Shown here: piece after piece, positions 45,608 to 54,597 of the stretch
Layout: every line of letters begins with the position of its first letter
Position numbering within the stretch: position 1 is the first letter of the stretch
Origin: HK1 sp965202735
GTDB lineage: Bacteria; Pseudomonadota; Gammaproteobacteria; HK1
Reading direction: 5' to 3'
DNA: 64,000 nucleotides
Assembly (NCBI GenBank): GCA_965202735.1
Contig: OZ241844.1
Location: forward strand, 62,001-126,000
Made by a program: the position numbers and the translations under genes
Notes under the pieces: model-generated
What the model was told of the DNA's origin: nothing
The model's input: the letters and a program-made list of their open reading frames with translations, nothing else
The model's database searches: none

Positions 45608-47143
45608 TCATGCGCCTCGCTCCCGGCCGCCCTCGACCGCGCCGGCCGCGGCGCGGACCACCACCTCGCCGAACTCCACCGACACCACTTCCACCGCCGC
45701 CCCGTCGGGAATGTACGCGCCGTGCTCCGCCCGGGCCCGGACCGGCTCGTCGCCGAATCTCACCATTCCGCTCGGGTGCAGCGCCTCGATCGCCGCGCCG
45801 CGCTTCCCCGGCAGCGTGGTCGGCCGGGCCTCGATGTCGCCGGCGCTGGTCGCGGTCACTTCCTCCCGGACCGCGATGCCGCGGTGCAGGGCGATGCCGC
45901 GCGGCAGGTAGCGGATGGCGAGCACGGCGCCGACCGCGATGATGCCCACCGAGGTCGCGCCGCCGAACGCGGCGTCGCGCAGCGCATCGACAAAGGCCGG
46001 ATCGTCGAGGTCGAACGCGAGATCGTTCGGCAGGAACGCGAGTACGAGCCCCGTCAGCCCGACCGCCGCCCCGATCGCCGCAAGCAGCCCTCCGCCGGCC
46101 ATCGTGAACATCTCCGCGGCGACGAGCCCGAGGCCGGCCACGATCAGCAGCAGCTCGAAGTTCTCCATGAGATCCAGCGAGTACTGGGCGAGGAGGAACC
46201 CCGCCCCGAGCAGGGCGGCGAGCCCCGCCCACAGGCCGACCCCCGGAGTCTTGAGCTCGAAGAGCAGGAACAGCACCGCGAGCCCGGCCAGCGCCGGCGC
46301 GAACCGCGCCAGCGCCCAGGCCGCGCGCTCCGTGCCCCGGGGCGACAGGTCGACGATCCGGTCGGCGGAAACGCCGAGACGCTCGCGCATCGCGTCGAGG
46401 TCGGCGACGTTGCCGCTCGCCATGCCGAGCCTCGCCGCTTCCAGCCCGGTCAGGGTGAGGAGGCGGTCCGGACCGCGGTAGACGAAGACCTGACCGGGGT
46501 CGTCCCGGCCGATGTCCGGATGGCGGGCGAGAAGCTCGGGAAGGTCGTCCTCGATGACGTACTCCACCGATCCCCCGGGCAGGGAGACCCGGTACAGCGA
46601 CTGCTTGTGCGCGGTCATCTTGAGCAGCATCCCGCGGTTCCAGCCGCGCTGCTCCGCCGCCTGCGCGAGCAGGGTGCGCACCACGGTCTCGAACTTCTCG
46701 GGGGCGTACCTGATCTCCCCCTCCGGGGACTGGAAGACCACCCCGATGTCGCCGATCGACGCGGTCTCGCTCAGGTACACCTCCTCGTGGGCGTAGGCGA
46801 TGAGCGCGCCGGCGGAGATGGCGCGGAAGTCGATGAACGCGACGGTCCGGATCCCTTCCGTTTCAAGATCCAGGATGCGCTTGAACATGGCGCGCGCGTG
46901 CAGCACCTCCCCGCCGTCGGTGTCGATGCGGACCAGCAGGGTGTCGACGCCCTCGTCCTTCGCCCGCTCGATCACGCGCGCGAGGTAGCGGTCCGAGAAC
47001 CGGTCGATGATGTCGTCGATCTCCACGTAGCCGACGGTGCCGTAGTCCGCCGCGGCGGGAGCCGGCCCGGTGGCGTGGGCCGCGCCGGCGGCGGCGAGCA
47101 GGAGAGCGCCCGCAAGGCGCCGGCGGTGGACGAGGAAGCGCAT
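45608..47143 (-). CDS. NfeD1b-type membrane serine protease (ClpP-class domain plus NfeD domain)
   Basis: A 511-residue protein. Signal peptide (residues 1-25), ClpP-class protease domain (about 35-230), several membrane helices (about 270-400) and an NfeD OB-fold at the end. The candidate catalytic Ser110 is in FRAISAGALIAYA and Lys150 in APEKFETVV; the 40-residue spacing fits the Ser/Lys dyad of archaeal NfeD1b. The proteolytic part should face the periplasm and cut hydrophobic membrane peptides. It lies upstream of the short NfeD and floA in one operon. Confidence 0.88.
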   Translation of the reverse strand: MRFLVHRRRLAGALLLAAAGAAHATGPAPAAADYGTVGYVEIDDIIDRFSDRYLARVIERAKDEGVDTLLVRIDTDGGEVLHARAMFKRILDLETEGIRTVAFIDFRAISAGALIAYAHEEVYLSETASIGDIGVVFQSPEGEIRYAPEKFETVVRTLLAQAAEQRGWNRGMLLKMTAHKQSLYRVSLPGGSVEYVIEDDLPELLARHPDIGRDDPGQVFVYRGPDRLLTLTGLEAARLGMASGNVADLDAMRERLGVSADRIVDLSPRGTERAAWALARFAPALAGLAVLFLLFELKTPGVGLWAGLAALLGAGFLLAQYSLDLMENFELLLIVAGLGLVAAEMFTMAGGGLLAAIGAAVGLTGLVLAFLPNDLAFDLDDPAFVDALRDAAFGGATSVGIIAVGAVLAIRYLPRGIALHRGIAVREEVTATSAGDIEARPTTLPGKRGAAIEALHPSGMVRFGDEPVRARAEHGAYIPDGAAVEVVSVEFGEVVVRAAAGAVEGGRERGA

Positions 47144-47147
47144 TCCG

Positions 47148-47594
47148 TCAGCCTCCCGCCCCGTCGCCCTCCAGCATCGCGGTGGCGAGCACGTCGGGCA
47201 GGGCCTGCATGACCGGGGCCGGGACGGTGGTCGCCTGCGACCAGGTGACCGCGTAGTCGCCGCCGTCGCGCCGGCGGTAGACGAGGAAGAGCCGGCCGTC
47301 GTGGGAGACCGCGAGCTCGGCCCATTCGTTGTGGTAGAAGCTGTCGAGGTTCGCCTCCGCCACCACCGTGGCGAGCCGCAGTCGTTGGGGACGGGCGGCC
47401 GGGTCCATCACCGTCAGCGCCTCCGGCGGCGCGGCGGCCGCCTTCTCGAGCGCACCGGCGAGCAGTGCGTCGAGCTCCTCGCGCAACGCGTCGGGGAACG
47501 CGTTCCACCGGGCCAGCACCTGGGCGCGCAGGCGGGCCAGGGCGCCTCCCGCGCCGCCGCGAACGCCCGCATCGGAATTGCTCGTGTCCGCCAT
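47148..47594 (-). CDS. Unknown soluble protein in the nfeD-floA operon
   Basis: A 148-residue protein without a family I know. The first ~55 residues are helical and Ala-rich; the second half has strand-forming segments (RRLFLVYRRRDGGDYAVTWS is representative, with NLDSFYHNEWAELAVS before it). No signal or membrane segment. It ends 5 bases before the NfeD1b start, so it is the first gene of the operon. GGAGCG precedes the ATG. Confidence 0.65.
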   Translation of the reverse strand: MADTSNSDAGVRGGAGGALARLRAQVLARWNAFPDALREELDALLAGALEKAAAAPPEALTVMDPAARPQRLRLATVVAEANLDSFYHNEWAELAVSHDGRLFLVYRRRDGGDYAVTWSQATTVPAPVMQALPDVLATAMLEGDGAGG

Positions 47595-47751
47595 CGCTCC
47601 ATTCTCGGGACTCGGATGGACCGCTACAAGTGCCAGTCCGCCGAGTGCCAGTCCGTCGAGAGCGGAAGATCCACTCGAGTGTGATCCCGCATCCGGCGGT
47701 CGGGTAGACTCCGCGCCTTCCTTCCGTCAATCAACAACGAGGCACGAAACG

Positions 47752-49515
47752 ATGGAGATGACTTCCCACGAGGCGTTCGTCGAGACGCTGCGGGTGAACG
47801 GGGTCAAGGTGGCGTTCGGCATCGTCGGCTCGGCGTTCATGCCGGGGCTCGACATCTTCGAGCGCGCGGGCATCCGGTTCGTCGACGTCGCCCACGAGCA
47901 GGGCGCCGCGCACATGGCGGACGGATACACCCGCGCCAACGGCGAGGTCGCGGTGTGCATCGCGCAGAACGGGCCGGGCATCACCAACTTCGTGACCGCG
48001 GTGGCGGCCGCGTACTGGAACCACACCCCGATGATCGTCGTGACCCCCGAGACCGGGGCGAAGACCCAGGGCCTCGGCGGGTTCCAGGAGACGCGCCAGC
48101 TCCCGTACTTCGAGGAGATCACCTGCCACCAGGAGACCCTCGCGCACCCGGCCCGCATGGTGGAGTCGCTGAGCCGGTGCTTCCAGCGCGCGCGCCAGCA
48201 CTCCGCGCCGGTGCAGCTCAACATCCCCCGCGACTACTTCTGCCAGATCATCGACGTCGAGATCCCCGAGCCGATCCGGCCCGGACGCCAGCCGGGCGAC
48301 GCGGACGCCGTCGCCGCCGCCGCCGCGCTGCTGAGGGAGGCGAAGCGCCCGTTCATCGTGGCCGGGGCCGGCGTGGTGCTGAGCGGCGCGGTCGACGAGT
48401 GCCGGCGGCTCGCCGAGCGCCTGGGCGCTCCGGTCGCGAACAGCTATCTCCACAACGACAGCTTCCCCGCGAGCCACCCGCTCGCGGTCGGGCCGCTCGG
48501 CTACCAGGGATGGGAGTCGGCGATGGTGCTGGTCAGGGAGGCCGACGCCATCCTCGCGCTCGGCACCCGGCTCAACCCCTTCAGCACCCTGCCGCAGCAC
48601 GGCATCGAGTACTGGACCGGACAGGCGAAGATCATCCAGGTGGACTCCAATCCCGACATGCTGGGGCTCGCGAAGCCGATCGACGTCGGGATCTGCGGCG
48701 ACGCCCGCGCGGTCGCGGGCCAGCTCCTCGGAGCGCTGGACGGGCACGTCCCGGGCGAGGGGGCGGACGATCGCAGGCACCGCGCCGCCGCCGTGAAGTC
48801 CGCGTGGCTCCAGAAGCTCGCGGGCTGGGACCACGAGGAGGACGATCCCGGCAGCACCTGGAACGCCCGGGCGCGGGAGGCGGCGCCGGACCGGATGGCG
48901 CCGCGCCAGGTGCTGCGGGCCATCCAGGACGGGCTGCCGCCGGACGCGATGGTCTCCACCGACATCGGCAACATCTGCGCGATGGCGAACAGCTACCTCC
49001 CCTTCGAGCAGCCGCGGAGCTTCTTCGCCCCGGGGATGTTCGGCAACTGCGGCTACGCCTTCCCCTCGATCATGGGCGCGAAGCTCGCCCGGCCGGAGCG
49101 CCCCGCGGTGGCGCTGGTGGGCGACGGCGCGTTCGGCATCAGCCTGAACGAGCTCCCGACCTGCGACCGGATGGGGATCCCGGTGACCATCGTGGTGTTC
49201 CGCAACGAGCAGTGGGGAGCGGAGAAGAAGAACGACATCCTGTGGTTCGACGAGCGCTTCGTCGGCACCGAGCTCGGCGACCCCTTCAGCTACGCGAAGG
49301 TGGCCGAGGCGTTCGGGCTGAAGGGGGTGCGGGTCGACAACATGACGGACCTGACCGCCGCCATCCGCGAGTCCTGCGCCGCCCAGGCCGACGGCGCCAC
49401 GACGCTCGTCGAGGTGGTGGTCAACAAGGAGCTCGGCGCCCCGTTCCGCCGCGACGCGATGCAGGACCAGGCGTGCCTGCTGCCGCGGTACAGGGACCTC
49501 TCCGTCGCGCGCTGA
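47752..49515 (+). CDS. xsc: Sulfoacetaldehyde acetyltransferase
   Basis: A 587-residue thiamine-diphosphate enzyme with the Xsc pattern: start SHEAFVETLRVNGV, FGIVGSAFMPGLDIF, the activating Glu49 in HEQGAAHMADGY, and CIAQNGPGITNFVT, then GDGAFGISLNELPT with the ThDP-Mg motif. Xsc converts sulfoacetaldehyde and phosphate to acetyl phosphate and sulfite, the key step of taurine and isethionate use. The common pta neighbour is absent. ATG 47752 or the one 6 bases on is the start. It is convergent with the Rieske oxygenase operon and divergent from the floA operon; a hairpin lies after it. Confidence 0.88.
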   Translation: MEMTSHEAFVETLRVNGVKVAFGIVGSAFMPGLDIFERAGIRFVDVAHEQGAAHMADGYTRANGEVAVCIAQNGPGITNFVTAVAAAYWNHTPMIVVTPETGAKTQGLGGFQETRQLPYFEEITCHQETLAHPARMVESLSRCFQRARQHSAPVQLNIPRDYFCQIIDVEIPEPIRPGRQPGDADAVAAAAALLREAKRPFIVAGAGVVLSGAVDECRRLAERLGAPVANSYLHNDSFPASHPLAVGPLGYQGWESAMVLVREADAILALGTRLNPFSTLPQHGIEYWTGQAKIIQVDSNPDMLGLAKPIDVGICGDARAVAGQLLGALDGHVPGEGADDRRHRAAAVKSAWLQKLAGWDHEEDDPGSTWNARAREAAPDRMAPRQVLRAIQDGLPPDAMVSTDIGNICAMANSYLPFEQPRSFFAPGMFGNCGYAFPSIMGAKLARPERPAVALVGDGAFGISLNELPTCDRMGIPVTIVVFRNEQWGAEKKNDILWFDERFVGTELGDPFSYAKVAEAFGLKGVRVDNMTDLTAAIRESCAAQADGATTLVEVVVNKELGAPFRRDAMQDQACLLPRYRDLSVAR

Positions 49516-49544
49516 GGAGGGATGTTCGCTGCGGACCCGTCGTC

Positions 49545-49568
49545 GACGGCGCCGGCGCTCGCCGGCGC
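49545..49568. terminator. Hairpin between xsc and the oxygenase operon
   Basis: Perfect 11-bp inverted repeat CGGCGCCGGCG / CGCCGGCGCCG with a 2-base loop, in the gap between two convergent 3' ends. No T run, so the terminator call is moderate. Confidence 0.5.
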
Positions 49569-49667
49569 CGCGACAGGCCTCCGCCCGGCCGGTTCAATCC
49601 ATGCGAGGACGAATGTCAGCCTCGAGCGCGTCACCGGACGCATCGACGGGGCGAACGACCCCGGGTC

Positions 49668-50708
49668 TCAGGTGAACTTGTCGTACCGGATGTCCGAAGC
49701 GGGGAGCCGGGCTTCCGTGACCAGCAGGCGCAACGCGCCGTCCACCATCGGCGGCGGACCGGCCACGAACGCCACCGGAGCGCCCCACGCGCCGGCCATG
49801 CGTTCGCCCGCCACGAGGTGCACGAAGCCGGGGGCGACGCCGATGCACGCGGGAATGCGCGGGTCGCGATCCGTGGCCGGCTCTTCGGAGCAGGCGACGG
49901 TGACCGAGAGCCGTCCTCCCGCGGCCTTCACGAGCCGGGCGAGCTCGTCGGCGAAGAACATGTCCTCCCGCGTCCGGACCCCGAAGAACACGTCGCCCCG
50001 GCGGCGTTCGAAGTGGCCGCTCGACAGGGCGAGCGACAGGATCGACATCATTCCGGCGATGCCCGAGCCGCCGGCGATGCACAGGAGGTCCTTCTCTTCC
50101 TCCGCACGCCAGGTCGCCCGGCCGAGCGGTCCGAACACGTCGACCGTGGCGCCCGCCCTCCCGGCCCCGAGCCAGCCGGAGAATCCGCCACCGGCCTTGC
50201 GCCTGATCACGAAGTCCAGCCGGGAGGTCTCCGCCGCCTCGTTGACCATGGAGTACGCACGGTATCCGGCGAGCCCGGGGGCCGCGAGCGCCACGAACTG
50301 CCCGGCGTCGAACGTGATCGGGCGGTCGAGATCGAGGCTGAACGCATCGACGTCGCGGGTCAGGGAGCGGACCGCCGACAGGGTTCCGTTCAGGTGTCCG
50401 GGCCGCCGTCCGGCGCCGGCGTCCGCATCGGTCCGTGACGGGACGAGGATCTCGCAGTCGCCGAGCGCGACGCCCTGACACATCAGGAACTCGCCCCGCT
50501 CGCGCTTCAGGCCGGCGTGCCCGGGCGCCTGCGGCCAGAGGTCCTCGACCGTTCCGGGTCGGGCTCGGGCCTTGCAGGTGCCGCACGACCCGGTCGCGCA
50601 CTCATGGGGGACGCCGACGCCCGCGCGCAGCGCCGCGTACAGGATGCGCTCGTGCGGAGCGCACTCGATCTCGTGACTCGACGTCCTGGTTCGGACCGTG
50701 ACCTTCAA
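49668..50708 (-). CDS. Oxygenase electron-transfer reductase (2Fe-2S ferredoxin, FAD and NAD domains)
   Basis: A 346-residue three-domain reductase (BenC/VanB-like arrangement). Plant-type ferredoxin cysteines in HECATGSCGTCKA and a fourth in FLMCQG, FAD binding in GYRAYSMVNEA, and NAD binding with IAGGSGIAGMMSIL and VAGPPPMVDGAL. It passes electrons from NADH to the Rieske ferredoxin or oxygenase encoded upstream. The start is a TTG at 50708, because the frame has no ATG or GTG after the upstream stop; a 72-bp duplication overlaps this start. Last gene of the operon. Confidence 0.88.
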   Translation of the reverse strand: MKVTVRTRTSSHEIECAPHERILYAALRAGVGVPHECATGSCGTCKARARPGTVEDLWPQAPGHAGLKRERGEFLMCQGVALGDCEILVPSRTDADAGAGRRPGHLNGTLSAVRSLTRDVDAFSLDLDRPITFDAGQFVALAAPGLAGYRAYSMVNEAAETSRLDFVIRRKAGGGFSGWLGAGRAGATVDVFGPLGRATWRAEEEKDLLCIAGGSGIAGMMSILSLALSSGHFERRRGDVFFGVRTREDMFFADELARLVKAAGGRLSVTVACSEEPATDRDPRIPACIGVAPGFVHLVAGERMAGAWGAPVAFVAGPPPMVDGALRLLVTEARLPASDIRYDKFT

Positions 50709-50775
50709 CGCCGCCCCGCTGCGCCGCGAGGCCGGGGCTCGCGAGGCCGTCGGCGTCCTGGTGCGAACCGTGACC
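50682..50775. repeat. 72-bp-spaced direct repeat at the reductase start
   Basis: CGTCCTGGTTCGGACCGTGACC (in shorter form CGTCCTGGT then CCGTGACC) recurs with small changes 72 bases on. Read on the minus strand both copies encode VTVRTRT in the same frame, so an exact 24-codon duplication created the region around the reductase start codon. Confidence 0.7.
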
Positions 50776-50816
50776 CGCGACGCCGGCCCCTGCCGCCGGA
50801 CGACGCGCCGGACGCG

Positions 50817-51185
50817 CTACCACTCGAAGTCGTCATCCTCGTCGTCTTCGTGTTCGTAAACGAGCTCGCCGTCGATGCGGGCGAGCAGCTCGCCGCCCTC
50901 GACCCTCGATTCGTAGCGCAGCAGCTCGCGGTCGTTCTCTTCCGGGCCGGCCGGCTCCCCGGTGCGCATGTCCCACTGGTGCAGGTGCTTGCCGCAGGTC
51001 AGGATGAAGCCGGCGCACATCCCGGACCGGTCGAGCGGCTCCTCCATGTGGGGGCAGGAAGGAGGGAAGACGCTGAAGCGGTCGTCGCCGAGGTTGGCCA
51101 CGACGACGGTGATGCCGCCCACGACGAACGGGGCGAGCCGGCCCGGCGCGACGTCGTCCGCCGAGCAGACACGCTTCCAGGTCAC
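50817..51185 (-). CDS. Rieske-type [2Fe-2S] ferredoxin
   Basis: A 122-residue Rieske protein. The cluster ligands are CPH and, 16 residues later, CGKH: SCPHMEEPLDRSGMC, then LTCGKHLHQWDM. The second loop has Lys where most ferredoxins have an aromatic, as in monooxygenase/dioxygenase ferredoxins. The C-terminal tail is very acidic (EHEDDEDDDFEW). The GTG at 51185 was chosen because GGAG precedes it and family similarity begins at once. It shuttles electrons from the reductase to the oxygenase. Confidence 0.85.
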   Translation of the reverse strand: MTWKRVCSADDVAPGRLAPFVVGGITVVVANLGDDRFSVFPPSCPHMEEPLDRSGMCAGFILTCGKHLHQWDMRTGEPAGPEENDRELLRYESRVEGGELLARIDGELVYEHEDDEDDDFEW

Positions 51186-51261
51186 TGTCCGCTCCGTTCC
51201 GGTCCCGGGGCCCGGCGCGCGGCGGCCGGCCCGCTCCACCGCGGTTCGCGTCGCGCCGGGC

Positions 51262-51747
51262 TCATATCGGCCAGTGCGACCCCTTGTCGAGGCGCCGCGT
51301 GTCGAGCTGCACGATGCGTTCCACGAACTTCGCGCTCCCGTTCTCGAGCCGGAACCGGTCACGGTACTTGCCGACGAGGAAGAGGTTCGACGACCCCGCC
51401 TCGACGTGGGAGGCCATGCCGTCGAGGACGGTCCGGTAGACGGCGACCGACGAGACCGCGGACGCGGTCGCGCCGGCTTCGTCGACCGCGACCCGGTAGA
51501 CGATCGTGTGCCTCGCGAGCGGCGAGCGGTCCGAGTTGTGCCTGGGCAGCAGGTCGCACATCGACGCCATCTCCGCCCGGCTGCCGTCGAGATAGGTCAT
51601 GTCGCGATGGATTTCGGGGCTGAACGCCCTGATCGCGTAGTGGAATCCGTCGTCGCACAGCGCGAGCCAGTCGTCCCACCGGCATTCGTCGAGGGCCAGG
51701 CTCGCTTCGTAGATGGTCGATCGGATCGTGTCGTGCGTGGCGGTCAT
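51262..51747 (-). CDS. Aromatic-ring-hydroxylating dioxygenase, small (beta) subunit
   Basis: A 161-residue SnoaL/NTF2-like fold protein typical of the beta subunits: EASLALDECRWDDWLALCDDGFHY at the start (in shorter pieces: LDECRWDDWLALC), MTYLDGSRAEM and the closing FRLENGSAKFVERIVQLD. It stabilises the alpha subunit hexamer. It lies 64 bases after the alpha subunit gene on this strand. Confidence 0.87.
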   Translation of the reverse strand: MTATHDTIRSTIYEASLALDECRWDDWLALCDDGFHYAIRAFSPEIHRDMTYLDGSRAEMASMCDLLPRHNSDRSPLARHTIVYRVAVDEAGATASAVSSVAVYRTVLDGMASHVEAGSSNLFLVGKYRDRFRLENGSAKFVERIVQLDTRRLDKGSHWPI

Positions 51748-51811
51748 TCACCGACTCCGTCGTGTCTCCGGGCTCGTGTCATTCGTTCCCGCCGGCGCGC
51801 GCTGGCGTCCT

Positions 51812-53050
51812 TCAGGCGGCGGCCGCATACGGCTTCTGCGGGTCGGACGGCCGGCGGTTCATCCACCGGCCCCACTCGTCGTAGAAGTGGCGCATTCCGA
51901 TCTCGTCGTGGATCGTGTTGTTCTCGTGGCGTCCGTGCAGGATGCGCCGCGGCTCGGCGTGCTCGCTCATCGCCGCCTGCTGGGTGGTCACCGCGAGCAG
52001 GTCCTCGTGCAGGTTGCGGCCGAACGGGCCCCAGATGCTGTTGTGGTGGCGGACCCGCGACATCCGCTCCTCGGGCGTGTCGCTCTTCAGCCCCAGCCCC
52101 CGGAACTCGATGAGCACCCGGTCCGGGGCCAGCGGGGTCATGATGTCGCAGCGCAGCGCCGACCCCCGGAGATTGAAGTTGACCCCGGGGAACATGTCGA
52201 TCATGTACCAGTGGTTCGGCGGCAGTCCGGGGAAGGAGAGCGCCTCGCGCGACTCGAAGCCCTCGTATCTGTCGTACTGCACCTCGAACGAGCCGACAGT
52301 GACGTGGCCGTTCTCGAACCCGGTGTTCTGGCGCGCGAAGTAGGCGTCGTTGAAGCCGGTGATGCGGTTATGGTAGTGCAGGTAGTCGTGGTAGAACTCC
52401 GAGTTGGTGTCGTGCCACAGCTTGTAATTGGCGTGGATGATCGCCTTGTGGTAGTGGAAGACCTCGAGCGGCTCGGCGTCCACGTGCTCCTTCAGGCAGT
52501 CGAAGCAGCCGGCTCCCCACTCCTCCACCGTCTTCCCTATCGCATCGTTCAGGGTGGCCCAGACGAACCCGCCGAAGTGGACTTCGCAGCGCAGGCGGCG
52601 CAGGCCGACGTCGCGGCGCGAGAGCCGGCTCTGATAGCCCTCCTTCTCGCGCGAGATGTGCGCGCAGTTGCCCTTCATGTCGAACTGCCAGCCGTGGAAC
52701 ATGCAGGTCATGTGCTTCGGCGCGCCGGATGCGGTCCCGTCCCTGAAGCTGCCGGAGGGGCGGTTCTCGATGGTGTTGCCCCGGTGCGGGCACACGTTGA
52801 GGAAGGCGCGGACCTCGCCGTCCGGCCCCCGCACCGCGATGACCGGCTCCCTCGCGATGGTGGTGGTGCGGAAGTCGTAGGGCTCCGGGATCTCCGACTC
52901 GTGGCACACCGCCACCCAGCTCTTCTTCCAGATCTTCGCGAGCTCTTCCTCGAAGATCTCCCGATCGGAGTAGATCCGGCTGTCGATGTACTCGCCCTCC
53001 CGGAGCTCGCCGGGCACGTCGTTCCAACGCTTGTGGTTTCTGGCTGGCAT
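51812..53050 (-). CDS. Rieske non-heme iron oxygenase, large (alpha) subunit
   Basis: A 412-residue catalytic subunit. The Rieske motif is CPHRG followed by CMFHGWQFD; the mononuclear iron site has NSEFYHDYLHYH and a later acidic residue (HEDLL). Such subunits insert O2 into an aromatic or other unsaturated substrate, or remove methyl or sulfo groups. Length and the four-gene set (alpha, beta, Rieske ferredoxin, reductase) match a three-component dioxygenase. The substrate is unknown. An A/T-rich stretch upstream (about 53185-53230) probably holds the promoter; the rest of the gap to 53305 shows no gene. Confidence 0.9.
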   Translation of the reverse strand: MPARNHKRWNDVPGELREGEYIDSRIYSDREIFEEELAKIWKKSWVAVCHESEIPEPYDFRTTTIAREPVIAVRGPDGEVRAFLNVCPHRGNTIENRPSGSFRDGTASGAPKHMTCMFHGWQFDMKGNCAHISREKEGYQSRLSRRDVGLRRLRCEVHFGGFVWATLNDAIGKTVEEWGAGCFDCLKEHVDAEPLEVFHYHKAIIHANYKLWHDTNSEFYHDYLHYHNRITGFNDAYFARQNTGFENGHVTVGSFEVQYDRYEGFESREALSFPGLPPNHWYMIDMFPGVNFNLRGSALRCDIMTPLAPDRVLIEFRGLGLKSDTPEERMSRVRHHNSIWGPFGRNLHEDLLAVTTQQAAMSEHAEPRRILHGRHENNTIHDEIGMRHFYDEWGRWMNRRPSDPQKPYAAAA

Positions 53051-53305
53051 GGGTCGAATCCTCGGTGCTTGCCCCGGACCGGCGGGCATCGACAGCCGCC
53101 CGCGCGCCCGGAGTCCTCTTCGTTGGCCTGAGTTCGCGGGCGCTGGCGCCCGGCGGACCGTTCGCGATCGGCTCCATGAAAAACCAATGCGCGAGAGTTG
53201 TAAATTGCATCAATCAAATAGAACGATTGGTCCCGTCGATGAACGCGTTCCCGCCGCGAAGGGCGCCGGGGAGGCCTCCGGGTCCCCGCCGCGTGCGGCG
53301 CGGAC

Positions 53306-54220
53306 TCAGCTCGAACGTCGGCTGCGCCGCTCCTCGATCTCCTCGAGCTTCGAGTCCCAGCTCATCGCCCTGGCGAAGGTCTCGAGCTCCGATTCGTCCA
53401 TGAACACGGAGTGCTCCCGGCCGGGGTAGACCCTCGCCCTGACCTCGTCGCGGTAGCGGGTGAAGACATCCTCGATGATCGGGATGAAGTCGGTGTAGAT
53501 CTTCGAATGGCGCGGGGTGTGCTCCGGGTAGAGGTGCATGAGGTCGGAGGTGATGATGTGCACGCCGTGTCCGCCCTGGCCACCGCCGAGGCTGACCACC
53601 GGGACCGGGAGGGTCTGGGCGAGGTACTCGGTGACCTCCTGGGTGGTGACCTCCGTCATGATGGAGAAGCATCCCGCCTCGACGAACGCCACCGCGTCGT
53701 CCACGAGCTCCCGCGCCCGGTCCGCGGTCTTGCCCTGGGCGAAGAACCCGCCGAGCTGGGCGATGCGCATCGGGGTGATGCCGATGTGCCCCTGCACCGG
53801 GACGCCCGCCCTGACGATCGCCTCGATGTTCCTCGCGTGGTGCCGGTTCCCCTCGCACTTCATCACTTCGGCGTTCGCCTCGTGCACGAAGCGCCCCGCG
53901 TTCTCCACCGCCTGCCCGGCCGACGTGTGGAAGCTCCAGTACGGCATGTCGACCATGCGCAGCCCGTACCGCGAGCCGCGATCGATGGCCCTGGCCATCA
54001 TCATCACCTCGTCGAAGGTGACGGTGACGGTGCTCTGGTGTCCGAACAGGATCATGCCGCCGGTATCCGACACGCAGAGGATGTCGATCCCGAGCTGGTC
54101 GGCGATGACGGCGCTGCGGTAGTCGTAGATCGCCATCTGCACGATCTGCTCGCCCTCGCGCATCTTGCGCATCAGGGTGCGCAGCGTGACCTTCCGTCGC
54201 CTCTTCGGCGCCTCTGTCAT
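53306..54220 (-). CDS. PanB-like protein (ketopantoate hydroxymethyltransferase family)
   Basis: A 304-residue TIM-barrel protein of the PanB family. Aligned landmarks: AIYDYRSAVIADQLGIDILCVSD with metal Asp52, VDMPY with Asp91, MKCEG with Lys121/Glu123, and a catalytic Glu in IMTEVTTQEV. The usual GDS is SDT and several positions are unusual, so it may be a paralogue with a different aldol or lyase reaction rather than pantothenate synthesis. GGGAGGACC precedes the ATG. Co-oriented with the Rieske operon but 255 bases away. Confidence 0.7.
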   Translation of the reverse strand: MTEAPKRRRKVTLRTLMRKMREGEQIVQMAIYDYRSAVIADQLGIDILCVSDTGGMILFGHQSTVTVTFDEVMMMARAIDRGSRYGLRMVDMPYWSFHTSAGQAVENAGRFVHEANAEVMKCEGNRHHARNIEAIVRAGVPVQGHIGITPMRIAQLGGFFAQGKTADRARELVDDAVAFVEAGCFSIMTEVTTQEVTEYLAQTLPVPVVSLGGGQGGHGVHIITSDLMHLYPEHTPRHSKIYTDFIPIIEDVFTRYRDEVRARVYPGREHSVFMDESELETFARAMSWDSKLEEIEERRSRRSS

Positions 54221-54597
54221 CGGATGGGTCCTCCCTTGTCCCCTGTCGCCGCCCGGGCCGCAGTGCGCGGTGCGCCTCGCCGGCGCGCGGGCACGATTGC
54301 GTCCATGATGGTAGGGGGCGCGCCGCGGCAGTGTCCAAGAGATTTCGGTTATCGGGCGATAGGTACGACCCGGTACGAAGCGGCGGCGGGGTCCGTGCAC
54401 GGTCGATAGCCGGAGCCAATCAATCCATTGATCGGAGAGAATTTACAAATCAACCGAATTCGGCTCCGATCGAGCGCCACGAGAATCCATGACAGTGCGG
54501 TTTCGCGCGACGGGCGGGTCGGACCGGCACGTCCGCGTGAACTAGGTTTCTCGCATCGACGGACAGGAACGACACCAGACCACAGGGGGGAGACCCG
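54221..54597. other. Divergent intergenic region, probable promoters
   Basis: No gene in these 377 bases. Around 54425-54450 there is an A/T-rich patch (GAGAGAATTTACAAATCAAC) that may hold the promoter of the ABC operon. I see no palindrome. Confidence 0.4.

Noticed and set aside
45056..47212. Long plus-strand open frame across the NfeD genes
   Set aside because: Shadow of NfeD/NfeD1b, whose signal peptide, Ser/Lys pair and OB folds are on the minus strand.
50709..50823. Ferredoxin-reductase fusion by stop read-through
   Set aside because: The two frames are in phase across one TAG, but a TTG start and duplicated region explain the reductase; nothing indicates recoding.
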